A program made the translations under genes and the position numbers. From Desulfomonile tiedjei (GTDB taxonomy: Bacteria; Desulfobacterota; Desulfomonilia; Desulfomonilales; Desulfomonilaceae): a DNA stretch of 34,023 bases. The number at the start of each line of letters is the position of its first letter. Positions within the stretch are counted from its first letter, which is position 1. Under the pieces are notes generated by a model. The model saw nothing but the letters and a program-made list of their open reading frames with translations. It was not told the origin of the DNA and did no database searches. The stretch spans positions 1-34,023 of the forward strand of contig JACRDE010000044.1 in the NCBI GenBank assembly GCA_016212935.1. The letters run 5' to 3'. This document shows positions 1 through 7,706 of this stretch, piece after piece.

Positions 1-1
1 C

Positions 2-880
2 TCGCCTGATCCGGAACACCGGGGCTTCCTGTTGATCGGCGGAGACGGCAAGACGAAAAACATTCACGTGGACGTGATCTTTCCGGTATTGCACGGTACA
101 TACGGGGAAGACGGGACGCTTCAGGGACTGCTGGAATTGGCCAACGTGCCGTACGTGGGTTGCGGAGTCTTGGCTTCTGCTGTGGGAATGGACAAGGTAC
201 TGATGAAAAAGGCCTTCCGCGAAAACGGACTTGAGGTCGGACCCTTTTTCTGGTTTTTGAAATGCGAATGGCAGCACAAAAAGTCGGAAATCATGGAAAA
301 AATGCGGCAGGCGAGTTTTCCGTTGTTCGTGAAGCCGGCGAATCTGGGCTCTTCCGTGGGAATAAATAAAGTCTGCGATCCGTCGGAGTTCGACTCTGCA
401 GTGGAAGCTGCCGCATCTTATGACCGAAAAATCCTGGTGGAAGACGGCGTGCCTGGCCGTGAACTTGAAGTCAGCGTTCTGGGCAACGATAAACCCACCG
501 CAAGTCTCCCCGGTGAAGTAATTCCGCATGGGCAATTCTATGATTACGAGGAGAAATATATCCGCGATACAACCGAATTGATTATCCCCGCAGAGCTCCC
601 GCCTCATGTTTGTGAAAAAGCGCAAGAAACCGCCGTGGCAGCGTTCAAAGCGGTGGATGGTTCCGGGCTGGCGAGAGTGGACATGTTCCTCACCCCGGAC
701 AATCGAATTGTTGTCAACGAGATCAACACCTTGCCGGGCTTCACGTCCATCAGCATGTATCCGAAACTCTGGGAAGCGACAGGAATCCCTTATGCCGAAC
801 TTGTCACCAGACTTGTCGAACTGGCACTGGAGAGACATTCGGAAAAGCAAGCGATCCGGACTGACAGGGACCGTGCATGA
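2..880 (+). CDS. ddl: D-alanine--D-alanine ligase, 5'-partial
   Basis: ATP-grasp ligase that joins two D-alanines for peptidoglycan precursors in the cytoplasm. The frame is open back to the first bases of the window with no convincing start (the TTG at 32 lies inside the conserved N-terminal domain), so the gene begins outside; 292 residues are visible. Visible family signatures are the [12 protein letters not shown] stretch near the 5' end, the ATP-grasp segment [13 protein letters not shown] (nt ~335-373), EVSVLGN, RVDMFL and the C-terminal [18 protein letters not shown] with its metal-binding Glu/Asn and substrate-loop residues. The presence of the longer insert between domains is DdlA/VanA-type rather than short DdlB. 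Its TGA overlaps the ATG of the next gene (ATGA), so the two are translationally coupled. Identification is firm; the true start cannot be seen. Confidence 0.95.
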   Translation, partial: SPDPEHRGFLLIGGDGKTKNIHVDVIFPVLHGTYGEDGTLQGLLELANVPYVGCGVLASAVGMDKVLMKKAFRENGLEVGPFFWFLKCEWQHKKSEIMEKMRQASFPLFVKPANLGSSVGINKVCDPSEFDSAVEAAASYDRKILVEDGVPGRELEVSVLGNDKPTASLPGEVIPHGQFYDYEEKYIRDTTELIIPAELPPHVCEKAQETAVAAFKAVDGSGLARVDMFLTPDNRIVVNEINTLPGFTSISMYPKLWEATGIPYAELVTRLVELALERHSEKQAIRTDRDRA

Positions 881-1890
881 AGGCTATGATTCTGACCGCA
901 GGCCTGGGAACTCGTCTGAGGCCTTTGACCCTGGAGCGTGCCAAACCTTCTATACCCCTACTGGGAAAGCCTCTGGTCGTACGATTGCTGGAGAAGCTTG
1001 CGAGTCAGGGGGCCACTGAATTCAGGCTTAACCTTCATCATCTGCCTGCTTCCATTGAAAAACTTTTTCTCACAGAAGGCGAAAACAAACTCAATGTCTC
1101 TTTTTCACATGAGCCTCGCATCCTCGGAACAGCAGGAGGCCTGAAAGCCAACGAGTCGTTTTTCCAGGACGGCACATTCTTGATGGTCAATGGCGACATA
1201 GTCATGGAATTCCCATTGGAAGAAGCCCTGGCATTCCATCGGGAAAGGAAAGCGTTGGCCACCCTGATCCTGTTTCCACAGCCGGAGCCGGCCAGATACT
1301 TTCCCGTTCATGTGGACCGAGACGGCAGGTTCTTGAATTTCAAAGGAATTAGCGAGATCGGAGTGGCTCGTCCGGACACTTACGTCTTTACGGGGGTTCA
1401 CATTCTTGAGCCGAAGATTTTTCGCTACATTCCTGATGGAGAGTTTTTCGAGATAAACGATCAGGTATATCCGCAGACAATCAAGAACGGAGAAAAGGTC
1501 CTCGGCTTTCCTGTTGAAGGATACTGGAACGATGTGGGAGACCCGGTCAGGTATCTGGAAGCACAAAGAGATCTCCTCTCTGTGAACATTCCCGGACAGG
1601 ACGGTAAACTGCGACAAATGTCCGGACGTCGCTTCTCGCCGGGCGCGGCAATCTCAGAATCAGCCGAGTTCGGTCCATGCGCATCAGCAGGCCCGGGTTC
1701 AGTCATCGAGGCGGGCTCGACAATCCAGAATTCTATCCTGTGGGAAAACGTTCACGTCAAGGCCGGAGCTTCCGTAGTGAACTGTATTGTCAGCTCAGGA
1801 GTGACCCTTGAGGGGGAAGTCCGGAACCTGATAGTTACCGGATACGGAAAATCACCAATCGTCGACACGAAGGTTTCCAAAGCGTTTTGA
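877..1890 (+). CDS. MurU-like sugar-1-phosphate nucleotidyltransferase with C-terminal hexapeptide region
   Basis: Transfers an NMP from NTP to a sugar-1-phosphate. The N-terminus carries the nucleotidyltransferase loop [13 protein letters not shown] (residues 6-18) with K23 following, GTAGGL at 84-89 and the metal-binding NGD at 105-107; GYWNDVGDP sits near residue 215. After about residue 250 comes a short left-handed beta-helix-like stretch (alternating small residues, [18 protein letters not shown]). The neighbour at 1894 is an AmgK-type kinase, and AmgK/MurU pairs convert MurNAc to UDP-MurNAc in cell-wall recycling, so UMP transfer to MurNAc-1-phosphate is the best guess. Pseudomonas MurU is much shorter and lacks the C-terminal part, so mannose-1-phosphate guanylyltransferase or glucose-1-phosphate transferase activity remains possible. 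The start overlaps the ddl stop by 4 nt. Confidence 0.85.
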   Translation: MKAMILTAGLGTRLRPLTLERAKPSIPLLGKPLVVRLLEKLASQGATEFRLNLHHLPASIEKLFLTEGENKLNVSFSHEPRILGTAGGLKANESFFQDGTFLMVNGDIVMEFPLEEALAFHRERKALATLILFPQPEPARYFPVHVDRDGRFLNFKGISEIGVARPDTYVFTGVHILEPKIFRYIPDGEFFEINDQVYPQTIKNGEKVLGFPVEGYWNDVGDPVRYLEAQRDLLSVNIPGQDGKLRQMSGRRFSPGAAISESAEFGPCASAGPGSVIEAGSTIQNSILWENVHVKAGASVVNCIVSSGVTLEGEVRNLIVTGYGKSPIVDTKVSKAF

Positions 1891-1893
1891 ACC

Positions 1894-2904
1894 ATGCAAC
1901 TTGTCAATGAACTCAATCCTCGAATTGCAGACCTGCTGAAAAACAGCTCACGACCCGTCAAAATAATGAGCTTGGCTGGAGATGCATCCACCAGGTCCTA
2001 TTTCCGCTCGTTTTTCTCGGACGGCAGCACTGCGGTCATCATGCTTCAGGCGAATGCCGGTGAGAATGAAGAGGAAGCTTTTGTCGAGGTTCATCAGTTT
2101 CTTGAAAGACTGGGCCTTCCGGTGCCTGGAATCCTCGGCCATGACCCAGCCAAAAGCGTGCTTCTCCTCGAGGATCTGGGCGACGACCTGCTGGAAACCG
2201 TCACTGCACGCGCCTCAGAAAAGAAATTATTTGAGCTCTATTCGCAGGCTGTGGACCTGTTGATCCGTATACGATCCCTTACAGCCGGGATTGATTCGGG
2301 GTGCAAAGCGTTCGGTCTTGCGTTTGACGAAGAAAAGCTCATGCAAGAGATGAATTTCTTCATGGCCCATTTTGTAGGCGATTTCTGCAAGAATAAACCC
2401 TCGTCTTCAGCAGCGGCCCTGCTGGATAAGTTTTTCCTGCAAATTTGTCGGTTCCTGGCTGCTGAGCCCCGTATTTTCACCCACCGCGACTTCCATTCCA
2501 GAAATCTGGTTCTACATAAGAATCGGCTTGTAATGATTGATTTTCAGGATGCGAGGATGGGTCCGGCTCAGTACGATTTGGCCTCATTGCTCAGGGACTC
2601 TTACGTGACGCTTCCTGAAAGGCTCGTGGATAGGCTTCTGGACTACTATGCGCAAGAATCCATGGAAAAGGATCAGGGCCGATTCCGTTACGTTTTTGAC
2701 ATAATGTCCCTGCAACGCAACATCAAGGCCTTGGGCACCTTCGGGTACCAGGCGGCAATTCGGGGCTCAAGCAGATACTTGTCCTCGATACCGCGTACAG
2801 GCGCTTACATCGCCAAGAATGTCGGGTCTTATACCGAATTCGCCCAGTACACGGGAGTGCTGGAAGACTACATCTTCGGACCGGCAATAGGCGTGAAAGC
2901 CTAA
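1894..2904 (+). CDS. AmgK-like anomeric sugar kinase (aminoglycoside phosphotransferase family)
   Basis: Member of the APH/choline-kinase fold (COG3178 type). The catalytic loop is THRDFHSRN (residues 196-204, catalytic D199), followed by the metal-binding IDFQDA (215-220); the nucleotide-binding half shows LLLEDLGDD near residues 90-98. The HRDxHSRN form of the loop is the one seen in AmgK, which phosphorylates N-acetylmuramate and N-acetylglucosamine at C1. The gene starts 3 nt after the nucleotidyltransferase stop, giving a ddl-MurU-AmgK operon that fits recycling of MurNAc into peptidoglycan. Length of 336 residues is normal for AmgK. Substrate specificity is inferred from the motif and the neighbour; other hexoses are possible. 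Confidence 0.85.
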   Translation: MQLVNELNPRIADLLKNSSRPVKIMSLAGDASTRSYFRSFFSDGSTAVIMLQANAGENEEEAFVEVHQFLERLGLPVPGILGHDPAKSVLLLEDLGDDLLETVTARASEKKLFELYSQAVDLLIRIRSLTAGIDSGCKAFGLAFDEEKLMQEMNFFMAHFVGDFCKNKPSSSAAALLDKFFLQICRFLAAEPRIFTHRDFHSRNLVLHKNRLVMIDFQDARMGPAQYDLASLLRDSYVTLPERLVDRLLDYYAQESMEKDQGRFRYVFDIMSLQRNIKALGTFGYQAAIRGSSRYLSSIPRTGAYIAKNVGSYTEFAQYTGVLEDYIFGPAIGVKA

Positions 2905-2946
2905 TTCCTTCCAGAAAATTAACCGCTCACTTACATTAACAACTTG

Positions 2947-2975
2947 TTGTAACATTCTGGATTTTTTGATATACA
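2947..2975 (+). promoter_or_regulatory. Probable sigma-70 promoter with extended -10
   Basis: A -35 box TTGTAA (2947-2952), a 17-bp spacer and a -10 TATACA (2970-2975) preceded by TG at 2967-2968, i.e. an extended -10. It lies in the short AT-rich gap after the AmgK-like gene and about 40 nt before the start of the secreted coiled-coil gene, which it would drive. Read by eye only. Confidence 0.5.
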
Positions 2976-3021
2976 GTAGCCGCCAAATAATTTGCAGCGT
3001 CCACACCGGGGAGTTGCGGAA

Positions 3022-3582
3022 ATGACAAAAGTTCGGCTAGGCTGCCTCATTTCAGTGATTGCAATAACTGTAATTTCATCTGCTCGGGCTCAGTCGCCTG
3101 AGGTCCAAGGGAAGATTCGCCAGACGCAGCAGAAGATTGACGCACAGATCGAGAGAATTCGGCAGGCCCGCGAACTGGCCGATTCGGAAATGGCCCTAGC
3201 CAAGATTCGCATAGGCGAGCAGTTGAGAAAATCTCAGGAAGACCTTGCTCGTCAGACGGAAAACCTCGAGCGATTGCGGGAAAAACTAGCCGAGCAAAAA
3301 AGTGAGACATCAGCGTCGGTTTCCGATATTCGAAATAACTGGTCGGAAATGATTGACAAGGCGTTCTCAGATGTCGAGTCCGGAATCCAAGACGCGAACT
3401 CTCTCATAAACAAAATGCAGCGAATTGGTGAGGAGATTCAGGAAGACACGGAAGGGAAAAATTCAGCGTCCTGTAACGGAAGCAGCAGTGCCGGTCCGAC
3501 AACCACTACAGACGTTACGGTTCAAACGTCACCGCAGCCGGAGGACTCTGGTAAGCCCCAAATACGTCCGGTCGGGGGGTGA
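3022..3582 (+). CDS. Secreted coiled-coil protein of unknown function
   Basis: 186 residues. ATG 3022 is preferred over an upstream in-frame candidate at 2992 because GGGGAG (3008-3013) sits 8 nt upstream and the protein then begins with a clean signal peptide (MTKVRLGCLISVIAITVISS, cut after ARA at about 23). Residues ~26-125 are almost entirely Glu/Gln/Arg/Lys/Leu heptads (EQLRKSQEDLARQTENLERL), a long coiled coil. The tail is low complexity: Ser/Gly, a short Thr run, then Pro-rich. No enzymatic motif is visible. It has its own probable promoter and stands alone between the cell-wall operon and the MJ0042-finger gene. A periplasmic structural or tethering role is possible but unsupported. 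Confidence 0.75.
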   Translation: MTKVRLGCLISVIAITVISSARAQSPEVQGKIRQTQQKIDAQIERIRQARELADSEMALAKIRIGEQLRKSQEDLARQTENLERLREKLAEQKSETSASVSDIRNNWSEMIDKAFSDVESGIQDANSLINKMQRIGEEIQEDTEGKNSASCNGSSSAGPTTTTDVTVQTSPQPEDSGKPQIRPVGG

Positions 3583-3681
3583 GGGCAGCCCAAGTGAGTC
3601 TGGAAGGCTCAACAAAACGGGTCGGTCGCTGACAGAAGCGGGACCGCATTCACTGGGGTCTTGGTGAATCGTGGGAGTTTC

Positions 3682-3717
3682 TTCGGTTCTCCAATTTTCC
3701 TTGATCCTTGAACCGAA
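3682..3717. repeat. 8-bp perfect inverted repeat (hairpin) downstream of coiled-coil gene
   Basis: TTCGGTTC (3682-3689) and GAACCGAA (3710-3717) can pair with a 20-nt loop. It lies 100 nt after the coiled-coil stop. There is no T-run after it, so it is a weak terminator candidate at best. Confidence 0.3.
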
Positions 3718-3811
3718 AATCTCAGACTCTCCAGGCAGAAAGCTAGCCCAAAACTACTATATGGTGGCAAAAAAGATTGCAGGCTTTACCTCTGTGCGCT
3801 AATTTTAGATA

Positions 3812-4264
3812 GTGAAAGTAAAATGCACAAAATGTAGTACTGTATCGAAACTTCCCGACGGCAAGGTGCCTGTGGGACGATCATACATATTATGTCCTAC
3901 GTGCAACAATCGAATAAACATATTCAAAGGCGTTCGGGTGGGATCAATCATCAAGAATCTTATTGGGTTGAGATTCCTCGGTGATAACGACGACCTCAAT
4001 GACCGTTTTTGCGAGCCGGGAGAACTCTGGCGCGTCGTCAATATAGTCGAGCCGTGCCCTGACAAAGGCAAAGGCCGCTCGTGCGAACGGGAGAATTACG
4101 GCAGATGCCCGAACCAGAGGCTTGTGGTGAGGCTCCGACGCGACAAGACGATTTACAAGACGTGTCTTTACAGGAGGGGAAGGCGGATCTTTGACAAAGG
4201 CGGCAGATCTCCGGTAGGCAACACTGGCATATCCAGCGGATTCAGCTTTCCTGAAGAATCATGA
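3812..4264 (+). CDS. MJ0042-type zinc-finger protein, cysteine-rich
   Basis: 150 residues. The N-terminus is an MJ0042/zinc-ribbon finger: C5-x2-C8 then C28-x2-C31 around a short beta sheet (KVKCTKCSTVSKLPDG). This finger is common at the N-terminus of deltaproteobacterial proteins. Downstream there are five further Cys (67, 82, 91, 99, 118) in a basic region that is not part of the finger and that I do not recognise. GTG 3812 is the only plausible start because TAG closes the frame at 3806; no clear ribosome binding site precedes it. The ending is Gly/Ser-rich. It may bind nucleic acid or a second metal, but no function can be assigned. Confidence 0.65.
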   Translation: MKVKCTKCSTVSKLPDGKVPVGRSYILCPTCNNRINIFKGVRVGSIIKNLIGLRFLGDNDDLNDRFCEPGELWRVVNIVEPCPDKGKGRSCERENYGRCPNQRLVVRLRRDKTIYKTCLYRRGRRIFDKGGRSPVGNTGISSGFSFPEES

Positions 4265-4739
4265 TAATTCGGGCAGGGTTCCGGCCGGGATTATAGTGGT
4301 TCTCGAAACTTCCGTCGAATTGCCTAACAATTCTACCCCGTATTCCGCAATGGGCTAACGAAGTCATTTACAATTGCGAGGGAGTAGGCCGAAGCAGTGG
4401 CATTCGTTTCCAGTTGCGCGTGTCCAATCCGCGATTACTTTTGATAATTCCTATGTAGGTATAAATCGAGGTAGAACGGCCGGTTGTCCGGTCCCGAGAT
4501 CCTGTCCGAACAACCAGAGGAGGCGGAGTCTCCGGGACCTGCATTCCCAAGCTGAAGTCCGGCAACCAGAATCGTCAGTCCGGCACCTACGAAAGTACTT
4601 CCCATAGCGGAGCCATGGCAATAGTTCATAGAAAAAAAGTCCCCATGCTTTTCCTATACAAAAGAACATTCGCTTTGTGCGAAGGATCACGAATCGAAAA
4701 TCCTCACAAGCACCTTCAAGTATTTCAGGGAGCCGATTT
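4265..4739. other. 475-bp gene-free stretch with a GTCATTGCG-type repeat fragment
   Basis: Between the MJ0042-finger gene and the converging ferredoxin gene. Positions 4371-4402 hold a fragment of the ATTGCG-repeat family also seen at 9154 and 13900. A 64-codon minus-strand frame (4435-4629) with one hydrophobic stretch has no good ribosome binding site and is not called. No convincing terminator was found. Confidence 0.5.
4371..4402. repeat. Fragment of dispersed ATTGCG repeat
   Basis: ATTGCGAGGGAG followed by GCCGAAGCAGTGGCA. The second block (GAAGCAGTGGCA at 4391-4402) recurs exactly at 13921-13932, again just after an ATTGCG half-site, and related ends flank the element at 9154-9234. It resembles the short intergenic repeats beginning GTCATTGCGA that are scattered in many bacterial genomes. 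Confidence 0.45.
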
Positions 4740-5030
4740 CTACCAGGAATGGGAAATAGCGCCCGGTTTGCAGGCCTGGACGCATGGTAAAGGCGGCCTG
4801 TCAGTAGAGGGCTTGCACGGACCGCACTCGTACTTGACCTTTTTCTTTTTGTCCGGAACAACGATTGCCACAGGCTCTTCGCTCATGGGATCATTGGGAT
4901 CCTCGTCAACAACCTGGAAAACACGTGCCGGGCAGGCCTCCACGCAATCCCCACAGCCGTTGCACTTGTCTGTGTCTATCGTGATGAAATAACTTCCAGA
5001 ACCGTCACTATAACCGTGGTTCGCCAGCAT
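4740..5030 (-). CDS. 2x[4Fe-4S] ferredoxin, BzdM-like
   Basis: Small soluble electron carrier. From ATG 5030 it has 96 residues; cluster I ligands are C23-x2-C26-x2-C29-x3-C33 in the canonical CNGCGDCVEACP, and cluster II is the looser C69-x2-C72-x10-C83-x3-C87. GAGAGA lies 7 nt upstream of ATG 5030. Upstream in-frame ATGs at 5036, 5045 and 5057 are possible, but the last two fall on or in a dispersed repeat element (5044-5132), so an internal start is more likely. In bzd benzoyl-CoA reductase operons a ferredoxin (BzdM) follows the ATPase genes P and Q, exactly the order here, so it probably feeds electrons to an ATP-dependent BcrA/D-type activase. Partner inferred from context. Confidence 0.9.
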   Translation of the reverse strand: MLANHGYSDGSGSYFITIDTDKCNGCGDCVEACPARVFQVVDEDPNDPMSEEPVAIVVPDKKKKVKYECGPCKPSTDRPPLPCVQACKPGAISHSW

Positions 5031-5043
5031 TATCATTTCTCTC

Positions 5044-5132
5044 ATACTAATGCGCATTCAAAGAAGTAAGATTGGGGGGACTTTAGTAAAGAGTTCCTCC
5101 CCGATTTTATATATTTGAAAGCGAAATGGTAT
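5044..5132. repeat. Inverted-repeat element, copy 1 (89 bp)
   Basis: The ends are imperfect inverted repeats: ATACTAATGCGCATTCAAA at one end and the complement of ATACCATTTCGCTTTCAAA at the other, 15 of 19 matching. The arms are nearly identical to copy 2 at 33027-33118 (left arm 26/27, right arm 31/32), while the central hairpin differs in sequence but still folds (AUUGGGGGGA against UCCUCCCCGAU around a CUUU/AAAG tip). It sits between the BzdQ-like ATPase and the ferredoxin gene. MITE-like or REP-like; there is no coding capacity. Confidence 0.8.
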
Positions 5133-5300
5133 CAGTGTGTCAGGTCTTGGCCTCGGGGTAGGACACCCGCGTCCAAAGATCGGACAAGTTTTGGTTTGGG
5201 AGGAAGAATGCTTCCCTCGCCCATCGGTGTCCGATGGCTGTCGAAGCACGGAACTCCGGGCAATTGGAACGGACAAGCCGCATGCGTCGGCCGTTGGTTC

Positions 5301-6188
5301 CTATTTGCCCTTACCCTTGCCTTTCTGACAGAGAGCATATCCAAACAGAGCCGCTCCTGCAGCGCCCGCCAACTGGGTATCCCACGTGGTCTTTAAGGGT
5401 TCCAAGCCAATCTTCCTCTTCAACCTGTCGATAACGCCCCTGTTCTTGGCCATTCCGCCAGTGATCGCGAATTCCGGCTCAACTCCGACACGTTCCAGGA
5501 GCGAATATATCCTGTCTGCCATGGCCGAGCAGTACGCTGCCAGAACCTCATTGGTACTCAAACCCTTGCGCAACAGGCCGGTGGCTTCGGACTTGGCGTA
5601 AACGACGCATGTGCTCGACACTGGGGCTGGCTCGTTATCCACCTGAAACGAACGATCACCCACTTCACCAATGGGGACAGAAAGGAGGTCCGCGAGAACT
5701 TCCATACCACGGCCTGTGCCTGCCGCACACTTGTCATTCATGAGGAAGTTGGTGACCTTGCCCTTGTCGTCGCAGCGAATCGCTTTGATGTCCTGGCCGC
5801 CGACGTCCAAAACCGTTCGAACCAAAGGGCCGTAGAAGAAATTGGCGCCCCTTGCGTGACATGCGATCTCAGTGACCGTTCGATCGGCCATTGGAACGTT
5901 CACTCGGCCGTAACCGGTTCCAATGCAATAACTGAGCTTGTCTTCGGTGAGAGATATTGTTTCCAGGGCGAACTTCAACGCGTTGCGAGCGCTGTTTGGG
6001 CTGTCCGAACCGGTCCTCATGTTGCCGTAGGCGTACATTTTGCCGTCTACCATGACCACCGCCTGGGAACTCACTGAACCGACATCTATTCCGACTGTCA
6101 CGAACTCGCCGTTCTCCCAGTTGATATCGGGATTGACCCAGTTGGTTTCTGCCCACCTCCAGAATTCATGTTCTTTCTCCTCAGCCAT
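5301..6188 (-). CDS. BcrA/BzdQ-like ATPase (benzoyl-CoA reductase / 2-hydroxyacyl-CoA dehydratase activase family)
   Basis: ASKHA-fold ATPase of the BadF/BadG/BcrA/BcrD family, which couples ATP hydrolysis to low-potential electron transfer from ferredoxin. In order: phosphate loop GIDVGSVSS (33-41), GTGYGR (90-95), DVGGQD (128-133), NDKCAAGTGRG with cluster ligand C154, SSTCVVYAKSE with C194, TGGMAKN (243-249) and AGAAGAALFG near the end. The two Cys per subunit are those that bridge a [4Fe-4S] cluster between two subunits. The N-terminal ~30 residues before the ATPase core (WRWAETNW region) match the A/Q-type subunit rather than D/P. ATG 6188 has GGAGG 8 nt upstream. The gene lies 33 nt after the P-like ATPase gene. 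All motifs are intact, so it looks functional; which acyl-CoA enzyme it serves is unknown because the linked catalytic gene is broken. Confidence 0.92.
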   Translation of the reverse strand: MAEEKEHEFWRWAETNWVNPDINWENGEFVTVGIDVGSVSSQAVVMVDGKMYAYGNMRTGSDSPNSARNALKFALETISLTEDKLSYCIGTGYGRVNVPMADRTVTEIACHARGANFFYGPLVRTVLDVGGQDIKAIRCDDKGKVTNFLMNDKCAAGTGRGMEVLADLLSVPIGEVGDRSFQVDNEPAPVSSTCVVYAKSEATGLLRKGLSTNEVLAAYCSAMADRIYSLLERVGVEPEFAITGGMAKNRGVIDRLKRKIGLEPLKTTWDTQLAGAAGAALFGYALCQKGKGKGK

Positions 6189-6221
6189 CTGTATATCCTC
6201 CGGTAATGCTTTCGATAAGCT

Positions 6222-6998
6222 CTATTTGCCTTGCTTGGCCGCTACAACTGCCGCTCCCACTGCGGCTCCGTATTCAGGCAGATCCGGGATGTAGACCTGC
6301 TCAACTCCCAACTCCCTTTTGAGAGCCGTAACAAATCCCGGATTGTGGGCCACGCCGCCAAGCATGACTATGTCCGGATTCACACCGACGCGCCTGATCA
6401 TTGAACCGATCCTGCTTGCCATTGCATCGTGAATGGCCTTGCTGATGTCCTTTCTTTCGGTCCTGGCATGAATCAGACCGACCACTTCGGATTCAGCAAA
6501 AATGGTGCACTGAGCGTTCATGGGAATAGGATTGCTGGAGGACAAGGCCAGACTCCCCATCTGTTCCAGCGGAGTTTCCAGCGCTCTGGCCATGGCCTCG
6601 ATGAAAGCACCAGCGCCTGCGGCACATTTCTCGTTGATCGCGAAATCTACTACGGCGCCTTTCTCGTCGCAGTTTGCTGCTCTTCCTGCTTCAGCTCCGA
6701 CGTCCGCTACGGTTCTGGCGCTGGGGAAAAAGAAATTGGCTGCTGCTGCAATGGCCTTGATATCGTTAACCGTAACATCAGCTTCCTTTATTGATTTCGC
6801 ACCGGAACCGGTTCCGCCGACGTGAGCCAATTGATCCATGGAAATTCCCGCATTTTTGAGGGCCATGACCAGGGATTCCTTCACGGCCTGAGCTTGATCG
6901 AATCCCGTCAGAACTATACCCCTCCCGATAATTTCGCCGTCTTTGAGAATGACCGTCTTTGTGTTCTTAGCACCACAGTCGATACCTGCAGTGATCAT
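6222..6998 (-). CDS. BcrD/BzdP-like ATPase (benzoyl-CoA reductase / 2-hydroxyacyl-CoA dehydratase activase family)
   Basis: Second, shorter member of the same ATPase family, 258 residues. Motifs: GIDCGAKNTK (5-14), GGTGSGAK (61-68), ADVGAEAGR (98-106), INEKCAAGAGAF with cluster ligand C125, NAQCTIFAESE with C164, LGGVAHNPG (213-221). The start is set at ATG 6998 because AAGGAGG (complement of 7007-7013) is 8 nt upstream and homologues begin at MITAGID; an extension to 7049 is unlikely. It should pair with the 5301-6188 product as a heterodimer sharing one [4Fe-4S] cluster, as BzdP/BzdQ or BcrA/BcrD do. The gene directly upstream is a wrecked HgdB-family subunit. Confidence 0.92.
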   Translation of the reverse strand: MITAGIDCGAKNTKTVILKDGEIIGRGIVLTGFDQAQAVKESLVMALKNAGISMDQLAHVGGTGSGAKSIKEADVTVNDIKAIAAAANFFFPSARTVADVGAEAGRAANCDEKGAVVDFAINEKCAAGAGAFIEAMARALETPLEQMGSLALSSSNPIPMNAQCTIFAESEVVGLIHARTERKDISKAIHDAMASRIGSMIRRVGVNPDIVMLGGVAHNPGFVTALKRELGVEQVYIPDLPEYGAAVGAAVVAAKQGK

Positions 6999-7070
6999 GT
7001 CGAAAACCTCCTTCCGGATCCGGGGCCGGATGCCGGCCTGCCCAGTCAAAGCTTGTCATTGTATGTTTGA

Positions 7071-7640
7071 TTAAGGTTTTTTCAATCCAAGGCTTTCAAG
7101 AAATATGTCGATTCTTGTTTCAGTTGCCTTTTCGTCGAACTCCCGCTCATCGCCGCGGATCGGATACGCTTGTGTCCACTTCATCCCAGCAGTAGCGCGT
7201 TGTCGCCAATGCTCTTCTATCACGACGGTGGCACCGATAGGTTCTCTTTCAGCCATGGTCTCCACAATTTCCGCGAATTCCAGATCATCGTTCTCTGCCC
7301 GACGAGCAACAGTCTCTTGCCGTGGACTCGATCGAGTTTCCTATTGGGGAGTTCGGCCAGGACCTGCTCCGCAACGGGTGCGAGTTCTATGGCATCAGCA
7401 AAGAACTGAGCGCAGGTCATATACATGGCCTCAACCCCTGTTATGGGCGAGTCGTCCTGTCTGCGCAGTTCGCCTATTTGCTTCACGACCCGGCGGACCC
7501 TGTTGATGATTTCAATGCCGCGTCGCAAGTCTCGGTCTGTTGTTGTTTTGCCGCTCCCATTCTTCCAGGTGCTTGATCAAGGGCCGGTATTCACCCTTTA
7601 GAAACTCTATATTGTATAATAGATGTGTGCTTTGCAATTT
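7071..7640 (-). pseudogene. Broken HgdB/BcrB-family (2-hydroxyacyl-CoA dehydratase / benzoyl-CoA reductase) subunit
   Basis: Pieces of one protein are spread over three frames. Reading the minus strand: YNIEFLKGEYRPLIKHLEEW, a shift, then NGSGKTTTDRDLRRGIEIIN and ELRRQDDSPITG running to HGKRLLLVG, a 1-nt shift, ENDDLEFAEIVE to GATVVIEEH, a shift, TTRYCWDEVD to SDP, then a stop. After this comes a tail ATETRIDIFLESLG that matches the C-terminal TRIEAFxE motif of the family. The N-terminal part and the long middle between the RYxWDEV and TRIEAF motifs are missing, so the family's 350-450 residues are reduced to about 180. The cluster-binding part is lost. The TAA at 7071 lies about 70 nt before the BzdP-like start, consistent with an original O-P-Q-M operon. 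Assignment to this family rests on my recognition of the motifs. Confidence 0.75.
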
Positions 7641-7706
7641 TCGCGTGCTATTGCAACATGAGCGGCATCAGGTTAGAATGCCTCGATTTTGGCGGGAGGA
7701 CAAGCC

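Noticed and set aside
4435-4629. Possible small one-helix membrane protein on the minus strand
   Set aside because: Has a hydrophobic stretch (GAGLTILVAGLQLG) but no clear ribosome binding site, a polar unstructured tail and repeat sequence nearby; not enough to call.
4451-4861. 136-codon minus-strand frame overlapping the ferredoxin end
   Set aside because: Out of frame with the ferredoxin, whose eight cluster Cys are clear; composition is Arg/Phe-rich without motifs.
5301-6998. ATPase pair considered as a (R)-2-hydroxyglutaryl-CoA dehydratase activator (HgdC)
   Set aside because: HgdC is a homodimer from a single gene; two distinct subunits plus a following ferredoxin fit the Bzd/Bcr type better, though the broken catalytic gene leaves the substrate open.
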